Shown here: positions 1 to 9,128 of the stretch, one piece after another
Layout of the letters: every line of letters starts with the position of its first letter
Position numbering within the stretch: the first letter of the stretch is position 1
Assembly (NCBI GenBank): GCA_049323455.1
Contig: JBMONF010000017.1
Coordinates: 66,181-130,180, forward strand
DNA: 64,000 nt
From: Hypericibacter sp049323455
Lineage (GTDB): Bacteria > Pseudomonadota > Alphaproteobacteria > Dongiales > Dongiaceae
Direction: 5' to 3'
The notes under the pieces: model-generated
Databases searched by the model: none
Told to the model about the DNA's origin: nothing
Seen by the model: the letters and a program-made list of their open reading frames with translations, nothing else
Position numbers and translations under genes: made by a program

Positions 1-838
1 GCGCGGCTGGCAGCTCGACGAGCTCCATAAAGGGCGCGATCAGCGACAGGAGCGGCAGCACGATGGCCACCCCGGTCAGGCGGAAGATGAAGTTGGCCAG
101 CGGCACGCGCCGGGCTTCGGCGCCGGACGTCGCCGTTCCGAGGAGCGGCATGACGGTGGCGCCCAGATTGGCGCCCAATATCAGCGCGAAGGCGAGGGGC
201 AGCGAGACGAGCCCGCCGGCGGCAAAGGCGATCACCAGCAGCACGATGGCGAGGCTCGAGGTCGAGAGCACGGTCAGCACGGCGGCCAGCAGCACCGCGA
301 GCAGCGGCTCGCTGCCGAGCGCCCGGAACATCTCCATCAGGACCTGGGAGCCGCGCACCGGCTCGGCGGCGGCCCCGATCAGGCGCAGCGCCAGCAGCAT
401 CAGCCCGAGCCCGACAATCGTGCGGCCGATATCCTTGAGCCGGGTTGCCTGACTGCCGAGGAAGGCGACGACGCCGGCGAGGATCAGGAGCGGCGCCAGC
501 TCGTGCGGCAGCAGCGAGACGATCTGCGCCACCACGCTCGAGCCGACGTCGGCGCCGAGCATGACGGCGAGTGCCGAGGCGGTGCCGACGAGGCCGTGCG
601 AGGCGAAGGAGGCCGTCAGCAGGCCGGTCGCGGTGCTGCTCTGCAGCAGGATCGTGATGGCGAAGCCGGCGGCGAAGGCGGCGAAGCGGTTCTGCAGGCT
701 GCGCCCCAGGCGCTTGCGCAAGTCGCCGCCGAAGGCGCGCATGACGCCGGTGCGGACCATGCGCAAGCCCCAGACGAGCAGCGCCGCCGCGCCCAGCAGG
801 TTCACAAGGAAATCGGTGCCGTTGATACTGGCCTCCAT
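1..838 (-). CDS. Na/Pi cotransporter family protein (NptA/YjbB-like), 3' end cut by window edge
   Basis: The reading frame starts at ATG 838 and is still open at base 1, giving about 279 residues of a polytopic inner-membrane protein. It holds the two inverted-repeat signatures of Na+/phosphate symporters: QSSTATGLLTASF around residues 66-78 and the degenerate second copy STSSLAIVLLV around residues 192-202, each followed by an Ala/Gly-rich helix (for example ILGANLGATVMPLLG). The family imports, or in YjbB-type proteins exports, phosphate using a Na+ gradient. A C-terminal PhoU-like domain, usual in this family, would lie outside the window and cannot be assessed. No partner gene is adjacent; the next gene, on the same strand, begins 286 bp away. 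Confidence 0.85.
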   Translation of the reverse strand, partial: MEASINGTDFLVNLLGAAALLVWGLRMVRTGVMRAFGGDLRKRLGRSLQNRFAAFAAGFAITILLQSSTATGLLTASFASHGLVGTASALAVMLGADVGSSVVAQIVSLLPHELAPLLILAGVVAFLGSQATRLKDIGRTIVGLGLMLLALRLIGAAAEPVRGSQVLMEMFRALGSEPLLAVLLAAVLTVLSTSSLAIVLLVIAFAAGGLVSLPLAFALILGANLGATVMPLLGTATSGAEARRVPLANFIFRLTGVAIVLPLLSLIAPFMELVELPAA

Positions 839-1124
839 GACGGGCCGGCGGCAGGCCTCTGCCCGGGTCCGGGCGGAGCCATCGCGCAGTGCGACGCCAT
901 GGCGTCGGCCGGCTCGCCCGTCCTTTGCGGGTTCAGTCTCTTACGGAGGCCGAACCGCGCCCGTCGGAACGGTGGGAACCCGACATAGCGCCGCCGTCAT
1001 CGGATTGCAACAATTTCTCGGAAGCGTCATTTTTTCTGTCGCCAACGCGACAAGAAGGGCCGCTTGCAAAAGGCCTCGATCCATCGAATTTGGACCGGCG
1101 TCCTGGCGGTTCAATGCGCCGATC

Positions 1125-2687
1125 TCAGCGCCCGCGCGCCGGCAGCTCCACCACGCCGCGATCGGTGATGTGCATGCGGCTCAGCACGTGCTCCGCATGC
1201 GTCATGCGCCAGGAGAGCATCGCCTGGGCCAGGCGCAGCAATTCGCCCTGGCACTCCGGCCTTTCGGCCAAGTTCTCCTGCTCGAAGGGATCGCGCTCCA
1301 TGTCGAAGAGGAGCGGCGGCTGCGCGGCGAAGTGGACATATTTGTAACGCTTGCCGCGGATCGCGGCGAGGCTGCACTGGTCGCTCGCGATGCCGAACAT
1401 GGTTTCCGGCACCTGGTGGACGATGTCGCGGAAGTCGAACTCGAAGTGCACGGCCTCGCGCCAATCGGATGGCGCCTCGCCTTCGAGGAAGGGCAGAAGC
1501 GAGCGGCCGTCGCATTGATGCGGGATGTCGCGGCCGAGCCATTCGAGGATGGTCGGCATGATGTCGACCGCCTCGGTGAATTCGTCGATCTGGCGCCCGC
1601 GCGTGCCGTCGGCCGCGCGCCGCGGGTCGCGGATGACGAGCGGGATATGATAGGCCTGGTCGAAATAGCTGGTCTTGCCCCACAGCCAGTGGTCGCCCAG
1701 CATCTCGCCGTGATCGCTGGTGAAGACGACGAGGGTGTGCTGATCCTCGCCGGTCTCCTCGAGATGGGCCATGATCCGGCCGATCTGATCGTCGACCTGG
1801 GCGATCATGCCGTAATAGGTGGCGCGCAGCTGGCGCACCTCCGCCTCGCCGATTTCGAGCAGATCGTCCGGATAATGCTCGTTGAAGGCGCCTTTCTTGC
1901 GCAAGGTGGAGAGCGCGTATTTGAGGAAGGGGTGTTGTGCAGCCTCGGCATCCGGGGTGGGGGCGCGCGCCGCCATCGGCATGTCGGCCGGATCGTACAT
2001 CGCGTTATAGGGCTCGGGCGCGATGATGGGCGGGTGCGGCCTCAAGAAGACGAGGTGCGCGAACCAGGGTTGGTCGCGCCTGACCGAGAGCCAGCGCAGC
2101 AGCGCGTTCGCCATGAAGGTGGTTTCGCTGTCTTCGGCCGTGAAGATCGGCGGCGCGAAGGAGTGGCCGCGGCCCGGGGGCGTCTCGAAGGCGGCCCTCG
2201 GCTTGTAGACGTCGTGGCGGCCCTCGAACTTGTATCCTTTGGCCTTGAGGTCGGCGATCCAGGGCGCCATGTGGTCGGGGAGCTGGACGCCCACGGTCAT
2301 GCCCGGCAGCACGCCTTCATAGGTCGTCAGCGCCGGATCGCCGGGCGCGTAGCGGCGCGGATCGGGGCTGGTGTCGGTATAGCCGAACAGCGTCGGATCG
2401 TAGCCGGCCTTGCGCGCCTCGAGCGCCAGGTTGGTATGGCGCGCGTCGAGCGGGGTGCCGTTGCGCCCCGAGCGGTGGTTCATCAGATACATGCCGGTCA
2501 GCATGCTGGTGCGCGAGGGGCCGCAGGGCGAGGCTTGCGCGTAGTGACGCTTGAAGAGCACGCCTTCGCTGGCGAGCTTGTCGATGTTTGGCGTCTTCAC
2601 ACGAGGATGGCCGACCGCCGAAAGACATTCGGCGCGCCATTGATCGACGCTGATGAAAAGCACCTTGCGAATCGGCAGATCGGACAT
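1125..2687 (-). CDS. Phosphonate monoester hydrolase / sulfatase-family hydrolase
   Basis: A 520-residue alkaline-phosphatase-superfamily enzyme. The sulfatase signature C-x-P-S-R is at residues 55-59 (SPCGPSRTSMLTG); its Cys is the one converted to formylglycine. Asp15 (SVDQWRAE) and the TSDHGEMLGDH block supply metal ligands. The C-terminal part (DGRSLLPFLEG...PSDWRE, then FEFDFRDI) matches rhizobial phosphonate monoester hydrolases, which are about 514 aa, better than choline sulfatases. These enzymes cleave phosphonate or phosphate monoesters and often sulfate esters promiscuously. The next gene downstream in the plus direction is a dimethylglycine-dehydrogenase-like gene on the same strand, separated by 111 bp. 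The exact substrate is not determinable from sequence; choline-O-sulfate or an aminoalkylphosphonate would fit the betaine-type neighbours. Confidence 0.85.
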   Translation of the reverse strand: MSDLPIRKVLFISVDQWRAECLSAVGHPRVKTPNIDKLASEGVLFKRHYAQASPCGPSRTSMLTGMYLMNHRSGRNGTPLDARHTNLALEARKAGYDPTLFGYTDTSPDPRRYAPGDPALTTYEGVLPGMTVGVQLPDHMAPWIADLKAKGYKFEGRHDVYKPRAAFETPPGRGHSFAPPIFTAEDSETTFMANALLRWLSVRRDQPWFAHLVFLRPHPPIIAPEPYNAMYDPADMPMAARAPTPDAEAAQHPFLKYALSTLRKKGAFNEHYPDDLLEIGEAEVRQLRATYYGMIAQVDDQIGRIMAHLEETGEDQHTLVVFTSDHGEMLGDHWLWGKTSYFDQAYHIPLVIRDPRRAADGTRGRQIDEFTEAVDIMPTILEWLGRDIPHQCDGRSLLPFLEGEAPSDWREAVHFEFDFRDIVHQVPETMFGIASDQCSLAAIRGKRYKYVHFAAQPPLLFDMERDPFEQENLAERPECQGELLRLAQAMLSWRMTHAEHVLSRMHITDRGVVELPARGR

Positions 2688-2798
2688 GACGGGTTGGCTC
2701 TTCCTTCGGGACCGAAAACCATGACGCCACGCGCATAGGCGCGCTCGGCGCTATCCGCATGAGGCAGCGCCGGCGAGACTACAGCATGGGCTGCCGGA

Positions 2799-5255
2799 TT
2801 ATGCCTTGATTCGCGACATTTGCGGATCGTAGAGCGGCTCGAGACGGAGCTCGGCCGGCACACGCTCGGCCGCCACCTCGAGCTCGTAGCGGCCGGATTC
2901 GAGCCAGTCCGTCGGCACGCCCTCGGGATTGCGGACATAGCCGAACCCGATGTTGCGCTCGACCGTATAGCCCCAGCCGGCGCTGGTGAGCCAGCCGACC
3001 TGCCTTCCGTCGCGAAAGATGGTCTCGCGGCCCAGGAGCACGATCCCGGGATCGGCCACGGTGAAGCCGGCGAGCCGCTTCTTGAGCGGATGGCGCGCCT
3101 GCTCGATCAGCGCCTCGCGCCCGAGAAAGGGCAGGTTGCGCTTGAGCTTGACGGCCCAGCCCAGCCCTGCCTCGAGCGGCGTATGGTCGGGGCCGATGTC
3201 CGAGCCCCAGGCGCGATAGCCCTTCTCGAGCCTGAGCGATTCGATCGCCCGGTAGCCGCAATTGGCGATGCCATGCGGCCGGCCCGCCGCCATCAGCAGA
3301 TCGTAGACGGCGCCCGCCGCCTCCACTGGGAAATGCAGCTCCCAGCCGAGCTCGCCGACATAGGTGACGCGCAGCGCGCGCACCGGCGTGCCGGCGATCA
3401 TGACCGTCTGCCAGCTGCCGAAGGGGAAGGCCTTGTTCGAGAAATCGGCGCCCGAGGCGGCGGCGAGCATTTCGCGCGATTTCGGCCCCATGACGGCGAG
3501 CACCGCATAGGCCGAGGTCACGTCGATGAGGCGCGCATCGAGCCCTTCCGGAATCGCCCGCTCGATCCAGGAGAAGTCGTGCGTGGCGAAGCCGGTGCCG
3601 GTCACGATGTAGTAGCTGTCGGGCGCCAGGCGCGACACCGTCACGTCGCACTCGATGCCGCCGCGCCGATTGAGCATCTGGGTATAGACCAGGCGCCCCG
3701 GCGCCTTCGCCACGTCGTTGGCGCAGATCCAGCTCATGGCTTGCTCGGCGTCGCGGCCGATCAGCAGGAACTTGGCGAAGGAGGTCTGGTCGAAGATGCC
3801 GACCCGCTCGCGCACGGCGCGATGCTCCTCGCCCACCGCCTCGAACCAGTTCTGGCGCCCGTAGCTGTAGGCGTCCCTGGGCTCCGTGCCCGGCGGCGCG
3901 AACCAGTTGGGCCGCTCCCAGCCGAGCTTGGAGCCGAAGCAGGCGCCCTGCGCCTTGAGCCGCTCGTAGAGCGGCGAGACGCGCACGGGCCGGCCGCTCT
4001 CGAGCTCCTCGTGCGGCCAGGCCATCGAATAGTGATGCGCATAGGCTTCGAGCGTGCGGGTCAGCACCCATTTCGGGTCCTGATGCACCTGGCCGAAGCG
4101 GCGGATGTCGACCGGCCAGAGATCCATCGGCGGCTCGCCGGCGACGATCCATTCGGCGAGCGCCCGGCCGGCGCCGCCGCCCGACGCGATGCCGAAGGCG
4201 TTGAAGCCGGCGCCGACATAGAAGCCCTTCAGCTCCGGCGCCTCGCCGAGGATGAAGTTGCCGTCGGGCGTGAAGGATTCCGGCCCGTTGATGAGCTGCT
4301 TGATGCCGGCGCTGTGGAGGGCGGGGATGCGGCCCAGGAGCCGCTCCATCATCGGCTCGAAATGGTCCCAGTTGGATTCGAGCAGCGCGAAATGGAATCC
4401 CTCGGGAATGCCGTCGAGCGCCCACGGGATCGGATTGGGCTCGTAGCCGCCCACCACCAGCCCGCCGACCTCCTCCTTGCCGTAGATGAGCCGGTCGGGG
4501 TCGCGCAGCGTCGGCAGGTTGCGCGGCACGCCGTCGATCGGCTCGGTGATGAGATACTGATGCTGCACCGACTGCAGCGGCACGTTGACGCCGGCGAGCC
4601 TGCCCACCTCGCGCGCCCACTGGCCGGCGCAATTCACCACCACCTCGGCCGCGATCTCGCCCTCGACCTCGCCCTGTTTCGCCACCACGCCGGTCGCGCG
4701 GCCGTCTTTCGTCAGGACGCCGATGACGCGGATTTCCTCGATGATCTTGACGCCGCCGCTGCGCGCGCCCTTGGCCAGCGCCTGCGTGATGTCGGCCGGG
4801 TTGGCCTGCCCGTCGGTCGGCAGGAAGGCGGCGCCGACCACGTCCTCCACCATCATCGGCGGCCACAGCCGCCGGGCTTCCGCCGGCGTCAGCAGATGCA
4901 TCTCGAGGCCGAAGCTGTGGGCCGTGGTCGCCTGGCGTTTGATCTCGGTCAGGCGCTCGGCATTGCAGGCGAGCCGCAGGCCGCCGTTCATCTTCCAACC
5001 GGTCGAAAGACCCGTCTCGGCCTCGAGCGTGCGATAGAGCTCGACCGAGTTCTTGAGCAGCTGGGTGATGTTGGCGGATGTGCGCAGCTGGCCCACCAGG
5101 CCCGCGGCGTGCCAGGTCGAGCCGCTGGTGAGCTTGTGGCGCTCGAGCAGGACGACGTCCTTCCAGCCGAGCTTGGCCAGATGGTAGGCGGTGCTGCAGC
5201 CGATGATGCCGCCGCCGATGATGACGACGCGCGCGTGCGACGGGAGGGATGTCAT
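2799..5255 (-). CDS. FAD-dependent dimethylglycine/sarcosine dehydrogenase-like protein with GcvT domain
   Basis: An 818-residue two-domain enzyme. Residues 1-380 form a D-amino-acid-oxidase-type FAD domain with the dinucleotide motif GGGIIGCSTAYHLAK near residue 14 and the segment SGSTWHAAGL. The His in this segment is the covalent FAD attachment site in dimethylglycine dehydrogenase. Residues of about 420-818 form a GcvT-like folate-binding domain (LGWELHFPVEA, GYRAIESLRLEKGYRAWG). Members oxidatively demethylate N-methylglycines and pass the one-carbon unit to tetrahydrofolate. The gene ends 7 bp before the phosphotransferase gene's far end in map order (5263) and is transcribed after it, so the two probably share an mRNA. 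Substrate assignment (dimethylglycine, sarcosine or a related amine) is inferred from domain order and the betaine-type transporter nearby. Confidence 0.85.
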   Translation of the reverse strand: MTSLPSHARVVIIGGGIIGCSTAYHLAKLGWKDVVLLERHKLTSGSTWHAAGLVGQLRTSANITQLLKNSVELYRTLEAETGLSTGWKMNGGLRLACNAERLTEIKRQATTAHSFGLEMHLLTPAEARRLWPPMMVEDVVGAAFLPTDGQANPADITQALAKGARSGGVKIIEEIRVIGVLTKDGRATGVVAKQGEVEGEIAAEVVVNCAGQWAREVGRLAGVNVPLQSVQHQYLITEPIDGVPRNLPTLRDPDRLIYGKEEVGGLVVGGYEPNPIPWALDGIPEGFHFALLESNWDHFEPMMERLLGRIPALHSAGIKQLINGPESFTPDGNFILGEAPELKGFYVGAGFNAFGIASGGGAGRALAEWIVAGEPPMDLWPVDIRRFGQVHQDPKWVLTRTLEAYAHHYSMAWPHEELESGRPVRVSPLYERLKAQGACFGSKLGWERPNWFAPPGTEPRDAYSYGRQNWFEAVGEEHRAVRERVGIFDQTSFAKFLLIGRDAEQAMSWICANDVAKAPGRLVYTQMLNRRGGIECDVTVSRLAPDSYYIVTGTGFATHDFSWIERAIPEGLDARLIDVTSAYAVLAVMGPKSREMLAAASGADFSNKAFPFGSWQTVMIAGTPVRALRVTYVGELGWELHFPVEAAGAVYDLLMAAGRPHGIANCGYRAIESLRLEKGYRAWGSDIGPDHTPLEAGLGWAVKLKRNLPFLGREALIEQARHPLKKRLAGFTVADPGIVLLGRETIFRDGRQVGWLTSAGWGYTVERNIGFGYVRNPEGVPTDWLESGRYELEVAAERVPAELRLEPLYDPQMSRIKA

Positions 5256-5262
5256 GGGCTCC

Positions 5263-6147
5263 TCAGTGCTGCTTCAGATCGGCATAGGCGCGGGCGAAGC
5301 GCGCCATGTAGTCGTCGGTGTAGGCGACGTAATCGAAGTCGAGCGTGGAGTGATGCTCGGCGATCATGCTCCACATCGTCTCGCGCAGCAGCGAAGCGCA
5401 TTTCATCGCGCGATAGCGGGCTTTGAGGGCGTCATCCACCGGTCGCTCGAAATAAGCGTCGAGCAGCCAATCCTCGTCCGCCGCCGGAACGCTGTTGTTG
5501 GAGCAGAGATTGCCGAGATCGAAGAGGGGGCTCGAGAAGCCGGCATAGTCGTAATCGATGAGCCAGAGCCGCTCGCCGTCGTCGATGAAGTTGCCGGCCA
5601 AGAGGTCGTTGTGGCCGAACACCACGTCGATGGGGCCGACACGTGCCTTCAGATCCTCGGCGATGGCGAGCAGGCGGTCGAGTCCCGGCACCATGCGGCT
5701 GTTGCTCTCCCTGAGCGTGGCTGCATAGTCGCGAAAGATGTGGAACGGCCAGAACATGAGCACGGGCCCGCGCAGATGTTTCGGCAGCTCGTAATGGCAG
5801 CGCTTCAAGAGCGGCAGGATGCGCTCGAGCATCGGGCGCTCGCGGACCATCTCCGGCGTGAGCGTCCGGCCTTCGATGAAGCGGAACACGAGCGCGCCCG
5901 GCTCGCAGTGGACGATCTCGGGCGCCAGCCCCACGGCATGGGCCGCGCGGCTCGCATTGAGCTCGGCGAAGCGCATCACGCCATGGACCGGGATGTCGTC
6001 GCCGATGCGCACGAAATAGCGCTGGCCGTGATCGCGGACCTCGAAATTCGCGTTGGTGATGCCGCCCTTGAGCGGGACCGGATCGACCGGCCCCAGCCAG
6101 CAACTGAGCGCCGCGGCACGTGCGCGCGGATCGGCCCCGTTCGGCAT
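5263..6147 (-). CDS. Choline-kinase/APH-like phosphotransferase
   Basis: A 294-residue protein-kinase-fold small-molecule kinase. The catalytic loop is HNDLLAGNF (Brenner motif H-x-D-x4-N) and the metal-binding aspartate follows in LIDYDYAGF; an N-terminal GGITNANFEV segment resembles the nucleotide loop of choline/ethanolamine kinases. The frame is open further upstream to an ATG at 6264, but ATG 6147 is preferred because GGGGGA lies about 8 bp upstream and homology begins there. It is cotranscribed with the dehydrogenase that follows (7 bp gap). A role in phosphorylating choline, an amino alcohol or a similar substrate is inferred from the fold; kinase specificity cannot be read from the sequence. 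Confidence 0.8.
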   Translation of the reverse strand: MPNGADPRARAAALSCWLGPVDPVPLKGGITNANFEVRDHGQRYFVRIGDDIPVHGVMRFAELNASRAAHAVGLAPEIVHCEPGALVFRFIEGRTLTPEMVRERPMLERILPLLKRCHYELPKHLRGPVLMFWPFHIFRDYAATLRESNSRMVPGLDRLLAIAEDLKARVGPIDVVFGHNDLLAGNFIDDGERLWLIDYDYAGFSSPLFDLGNLCSNNSVPAADEDWLLDAYFERPVDDALKARYRAMKCASLLRETMWSMIAEHHSTLDFDYVAYTDDYMARFARAYADLKQH

Positions 6148-6363
6148 GGCCTGTCCCCCATTTCCGGTATGGCATCCCGTCTCGCCGGCAGCATCGAGCC
6201 GGCCTGGATCCCATGACAATGCGGCGCCGCGGTCCGGGCAAGGCCGATTGCCACAAATCCACAAAATCCCATAGGCGGCGGCGAAAAGTCGTGCAAAATG
6301 CCACAGAAAGTGGCCGGATCTGCGGGTAGCCGCCGAATAAGACGTGTTGATTTTGGGAATTCA

Positions 6364-7143
6364 ATGACTGCAAATCCTCAAGCTCGGCGCCGGGCGATTC
6401 TGGAAACGGTCGCCACCGAGGGCTCTTCTCGCGTCTTGGATCTGGCCGCCCGGCTGGGCGTTTCCGACGAAACCGTTCGCCGCGATCTCAAGCAGTTGGC
6501 GGCCGAAGGCTTAGTGCGAAAGGTCCATGGCAGCGTGTTGGCACCGGAGCCATCGGGCGAGCCCGGCTTCCACCAGCGCATGGGGCAGCAGGCGGAGGCC
6601 AAGAAGGCGATCGCCCAGTTGGCGGCAGCCCAGGTGCGCAACGGCGATTCTCTGCTGCTCGATACCGGCAGCACCACCGCCTACGTGGCTCGCGCGCTGC
6701 GCCATCACCGCAATCTGCTGGTGGTCACCAACTCCGTGGACATTGCGCGCATGCTCGCGACGCGCAACGGCAACCGCGTCTACATGGCGGGCGGCGAGCT
6801 CAGGGCCGACGACGGCGCCGCGTTGGGCGCCTCCGCGATCGCCTTCGTGCAGCAGTTTCGCGTGCGCCTGGCTTTTCTTTCCATCGGCGCCATCGATCTC
6901 GAGGACGGGCTGATGGATTTCTATCTGGAAGAGGCGGAGTTCTCGCGCGTGGCGATGCAGCGCGCCGAGCGGACCCTCATCGTCGCGGACCGGTCCAAGT
7001 TCGGGCGCCGCGCGCTCGTCAGCGTGTGCCCGCTTTCGGCGATCGAGACCCTGATCACCGATGCGCCGCCGCCGCCGCCGTTCCTCGAGCGCCTGCGCAA
7101 GGCCGACACCACGGTGCTGGTCGCCGAACGCGCCGGCCGCTGA
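6364..7143 (+). CDS. DeoR/GlpR-family transcriptional regulator
   Basis: A 259-residue regulator. The N-terminal helix-turn-helix has the DeoR signature (RVLDLAARLGVSDETVRR followed by DLKQLAAEGLV, about residues 19-47). The C-terminal DeoR sensor domain has the sugar-phosphate-isomerase-like fold, with DTGSTTAYVARAL and FLSIGAIDLEDGLMDF. ATG 6364 is chosen because the helix-turn-helix starts directly after it; the frame is open to 6298. It is divergent from the phosphotransferase-dehydrogenase genes (216 bp shared upstream region) and convergent with the ABC permease gene (8 bp apart). It probably controls the surrounding uptake and catabolic genes; the effector, usually a phosphorylated metabolite, is unknown. 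Confidence 0.9.
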   Translation: MTANPQARRRAILETVATEGSSRVLDLAARLGVSDETVRRDLKQLAAEGLVRKVHGSVLAPEPSGEPGFHQRMGQQAEAKKAIAQLAAAQVRNGDSLLLDTGSTTAYVARALRHHRNLLVVTNSVDIARMLATRNGNRVYMAGGELRADDGAALGASAIAFVQQFRVRLAFLSIGAIDLEDGLMDFYLEEAEFSRVAMQRAERTLIVADRSKFGRRALVSVCPLSAIETLITDAPPPPPFLERLRKADTTVLVAERAGR

Positions 7144-7151
7144 CGCGCCGG

Positions 7152-9128
7152 TCACGCCAGCCCGAGGCGCCGGCGTGCGCGTCCGCTCCCGGCACCGATC
7201 AGCCGATCGGCCACGATGCCGATGAAGGCGACGGCGAGGCCGGCCACGATGCCGCGCCCCGAATCCGCCTTCGCCAGCGAGATGAAGACCTCCTGCCCCA
7301 GATCGCGCGTGCCCACCATGGCGGCGATGATCAGCATGGAGAGCGCCAGCAGAATGGTCTGGTTGATGCCGAGCATGATCTCGGGCAGGGCCAGGGGGAG
7401 CTGCACGCGCCAGAAGATCTGCCGGCGCGTGCAGCCCGAGACGGTCGCGGCCTCGATCAGCGCCGGCGGGACCTGGCGGATGCCGTGGTCGGTATAGCGG
7501 ATGGCCGGAACGATGGCGAAGGACACGACGGCAATGAGCGCCGTCACGTCGCCGACGCGAAACAGCATGACGACGGGAATCAGGAACACGAAGGAGGGCA
7601 GGGTCTGCAGCGTATCGATGATCGGCGTGATGATGCCGTGCGCCCTGTCGCTGCGCGCGCCCCAGACGCCGAGCGGAATCCCGATGAGCGCCGAGATGAT
7701 CGACGCGATGCCGCAGAGATAGACCGTCGACATCGTCTTCTCCCAGAGGCCGACCGCCGCGCAGAAGAAGGTGAGGCCGGCGGCCAGTGCGGCCAGCCTG
7801 AGCCCGCCCAGCCGCCAGCCGGCAAGGCCGAGAAGACCGGCCGCGGCGAGCCACGGCATTCCTTCGAGGAAGGTGCGGACGGGGTTGAGAACGTTCAGGA
7901 GCAGGAAGGTGCGAAAGGTTTCGATCGCGTCGAAGAAGTTCTGGGTGATCCAATCCACCATCGCCTTCCAGATCGGCGCGGTGCTGATGGTGATCGAGGC
8001 CGGCACCTTGTAGAGCGCGGGCCAGGCGATGCTGACGAGCGTGGTCAGGGCGAGTGCCGCGAGCGCGGCAGTCATGTAGGGATGGCGCCGCCACAGCGCG
8101 CCCTCCGGATGGATCGCGGGACGCTGATGGGCGGCGGCCTGGCTCAGGCGGTCGAGCGCGATGGCAAGCGCGACGATGGCGAGGCCGGCCTCGAGCGCGA
8201 CGCCGACCTTGAGCGCTCTGAGCGCCAGCAGCACGTCGTAGCCGAGCCCGCCGGCACCGATCATGGACGAGATGATCACCATGTTGAGCGACAGCATGAT
8301 CACCTGATTGACGCCGACCATGAGCGTCGGGCGCGCCGCCGGCAGCAGCACGCGCCAGAGCTTCTGCTGGCGCGTGCAGCCGGCCATCTCGCCGAAGTCG
8401 TCGATCTCCTGCGGCACGCGCTGCAGCGCCAGGATGGTGGCGCGCACCATCGGCGGGGTGGCAAAAATGCCGGTCGCGAGCATCGCCGACACGGGGTTGT
8501 TGCCGAACAGCAGCAGCATCGGCACCAGATAGGCGAAGGTCGGCATCGTCTGCATCAGGTCGAGGCAGGGGGTGATGAGCAGCCGATCGATCGTCGGATG
8601 CTTGTAGCCCCAGACGCCGAGCAGCAGGCCGGTGGCAACGCAGTAGGGCACGCAGATCGCGATCAAGGCCAATGTCAGCATCGCGCTTTCCCACTGGCCG
8701 AAGAGAGCGATGTAGAGGAAGCAGGCGCCGGCCGCGAGCGCCAGCGACCGGCCCCCCAGCGCCAATCCCGCAACGGAAATGGCGATGACGAGGCCGAGCC
8801 AAGAGAGGCGCGGGATCGTCAACGCGGCTTCGCCTCGGCCGAACTGGAAGTTCTTCGACAAGAGCCCGAAGGCGGCATCGAGCGGCACGCCGACGATGTC
8901 GGAGAAGCCGCGCGTGAGCCAGGCGAGGTTGACCTTCGTCCAGTTCATGACCGCGCTGATCCAGCTCGCGAGCGGCACGACCCAGTCCTTGGGATAATCG
9001 ACCGCCCAGGGCAGAACGTCGCCGTAGAGATAGAGCAGCGCCGAGACGAGAAGGGCTGCCGCCCAGATCCAGACCCAGGGATCGGCTGCGGTCCGGCGCG
9101 CTTCTCGGGCCTGGGTGAGGGCGCTCAT
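7152..9128 (-). CDS. Betaine/proline-type ABC transporter permease, tandemly duplicated fusion
   Basis: A 658-residue membrane protein made of two ProW/OpuAB-like permease halves in one chain. Each half carries the cytoplasmic coupling motif in nearly identical form: GCTRQQKLWRVLLP in the first and GCTRRQIFWRVQLP in the second, followed by equivalent NQxIxLxLxMxII helices. It forms the membrane channel of an osmoprotectant or quaternary-amine importer with the ATPase and binding protein upstream. Its ATG (9128) overlaps the ATPase stop codon in ATGA, showing translational coupling. Most ProW homologues are single-domain homodimers of roughly 280-390 aa, so the fused duplicate is unusual in length. 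Confidence 0.9.
   Translation of the reverse strand: MSALTQAREARRTAADPWVWIWAAALLVSALLYLYGDVLPWAVDYPKDWVVPLASWISAVMNWTKVNLAWLTRGFSDIVGVPLDAAFGLLSKNFQFGRGEAALTIPRLSWLGLVIAISVAGLALGGRSLALAAGACFLYIALFGQWESAMLTLALIAICVPYCVATGLLLGVWGYKHPTIDRLLITPCLDLMQTMPTFAYLVPMLLLFGNNPVSAMLATGIFATPPMVRATILALQRVPQEIDDFGEMAGCTRQQKLWRVLLPAARPTLMVGVNQVIMLSLNMVIISSMIGAGGLGYDVLLALRALKVGVALEAGLAIVALAIALDRLSQAAAHQRPAIHPEGALWRRHPYMTAALAALALTTLVSIAWPALYKVPASITISTAPIWKAMVDWITQNFFDAIETFRTFLLLNVLNPVRTFLEGMPWLAAAGLLGLAGWRLGGLRLAALAAGLTFFCAAVGLWEKTMSTVYLCGIASIISALIGIPLGVWGARSDRAHGIITPIIDTLQTLPSFVFLIPVVMLFRVGDVTALIAVVSFAIVPAIRYTDHGIRQVPPALIEAATVSGCTRRQIFWRVQLPLALPEIMLGINQTILLALSMLIIAAMVGTRDLGQEVFISLAKADSGRGIVAGLAVAFIGIVADRLIGAGSGRARRRLGLA

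Noticed and set aside
2820..5426. Long plus-strand open frame (868 codons) opposite the dehydrogenase gene
   Set aside because: It is antisense to a well-supported FAD/GcvT protein; its translation is low-complexity, rich in Arg, Ala, Glu, Asp and His, as expected from the complement of high-GC coding DNA.
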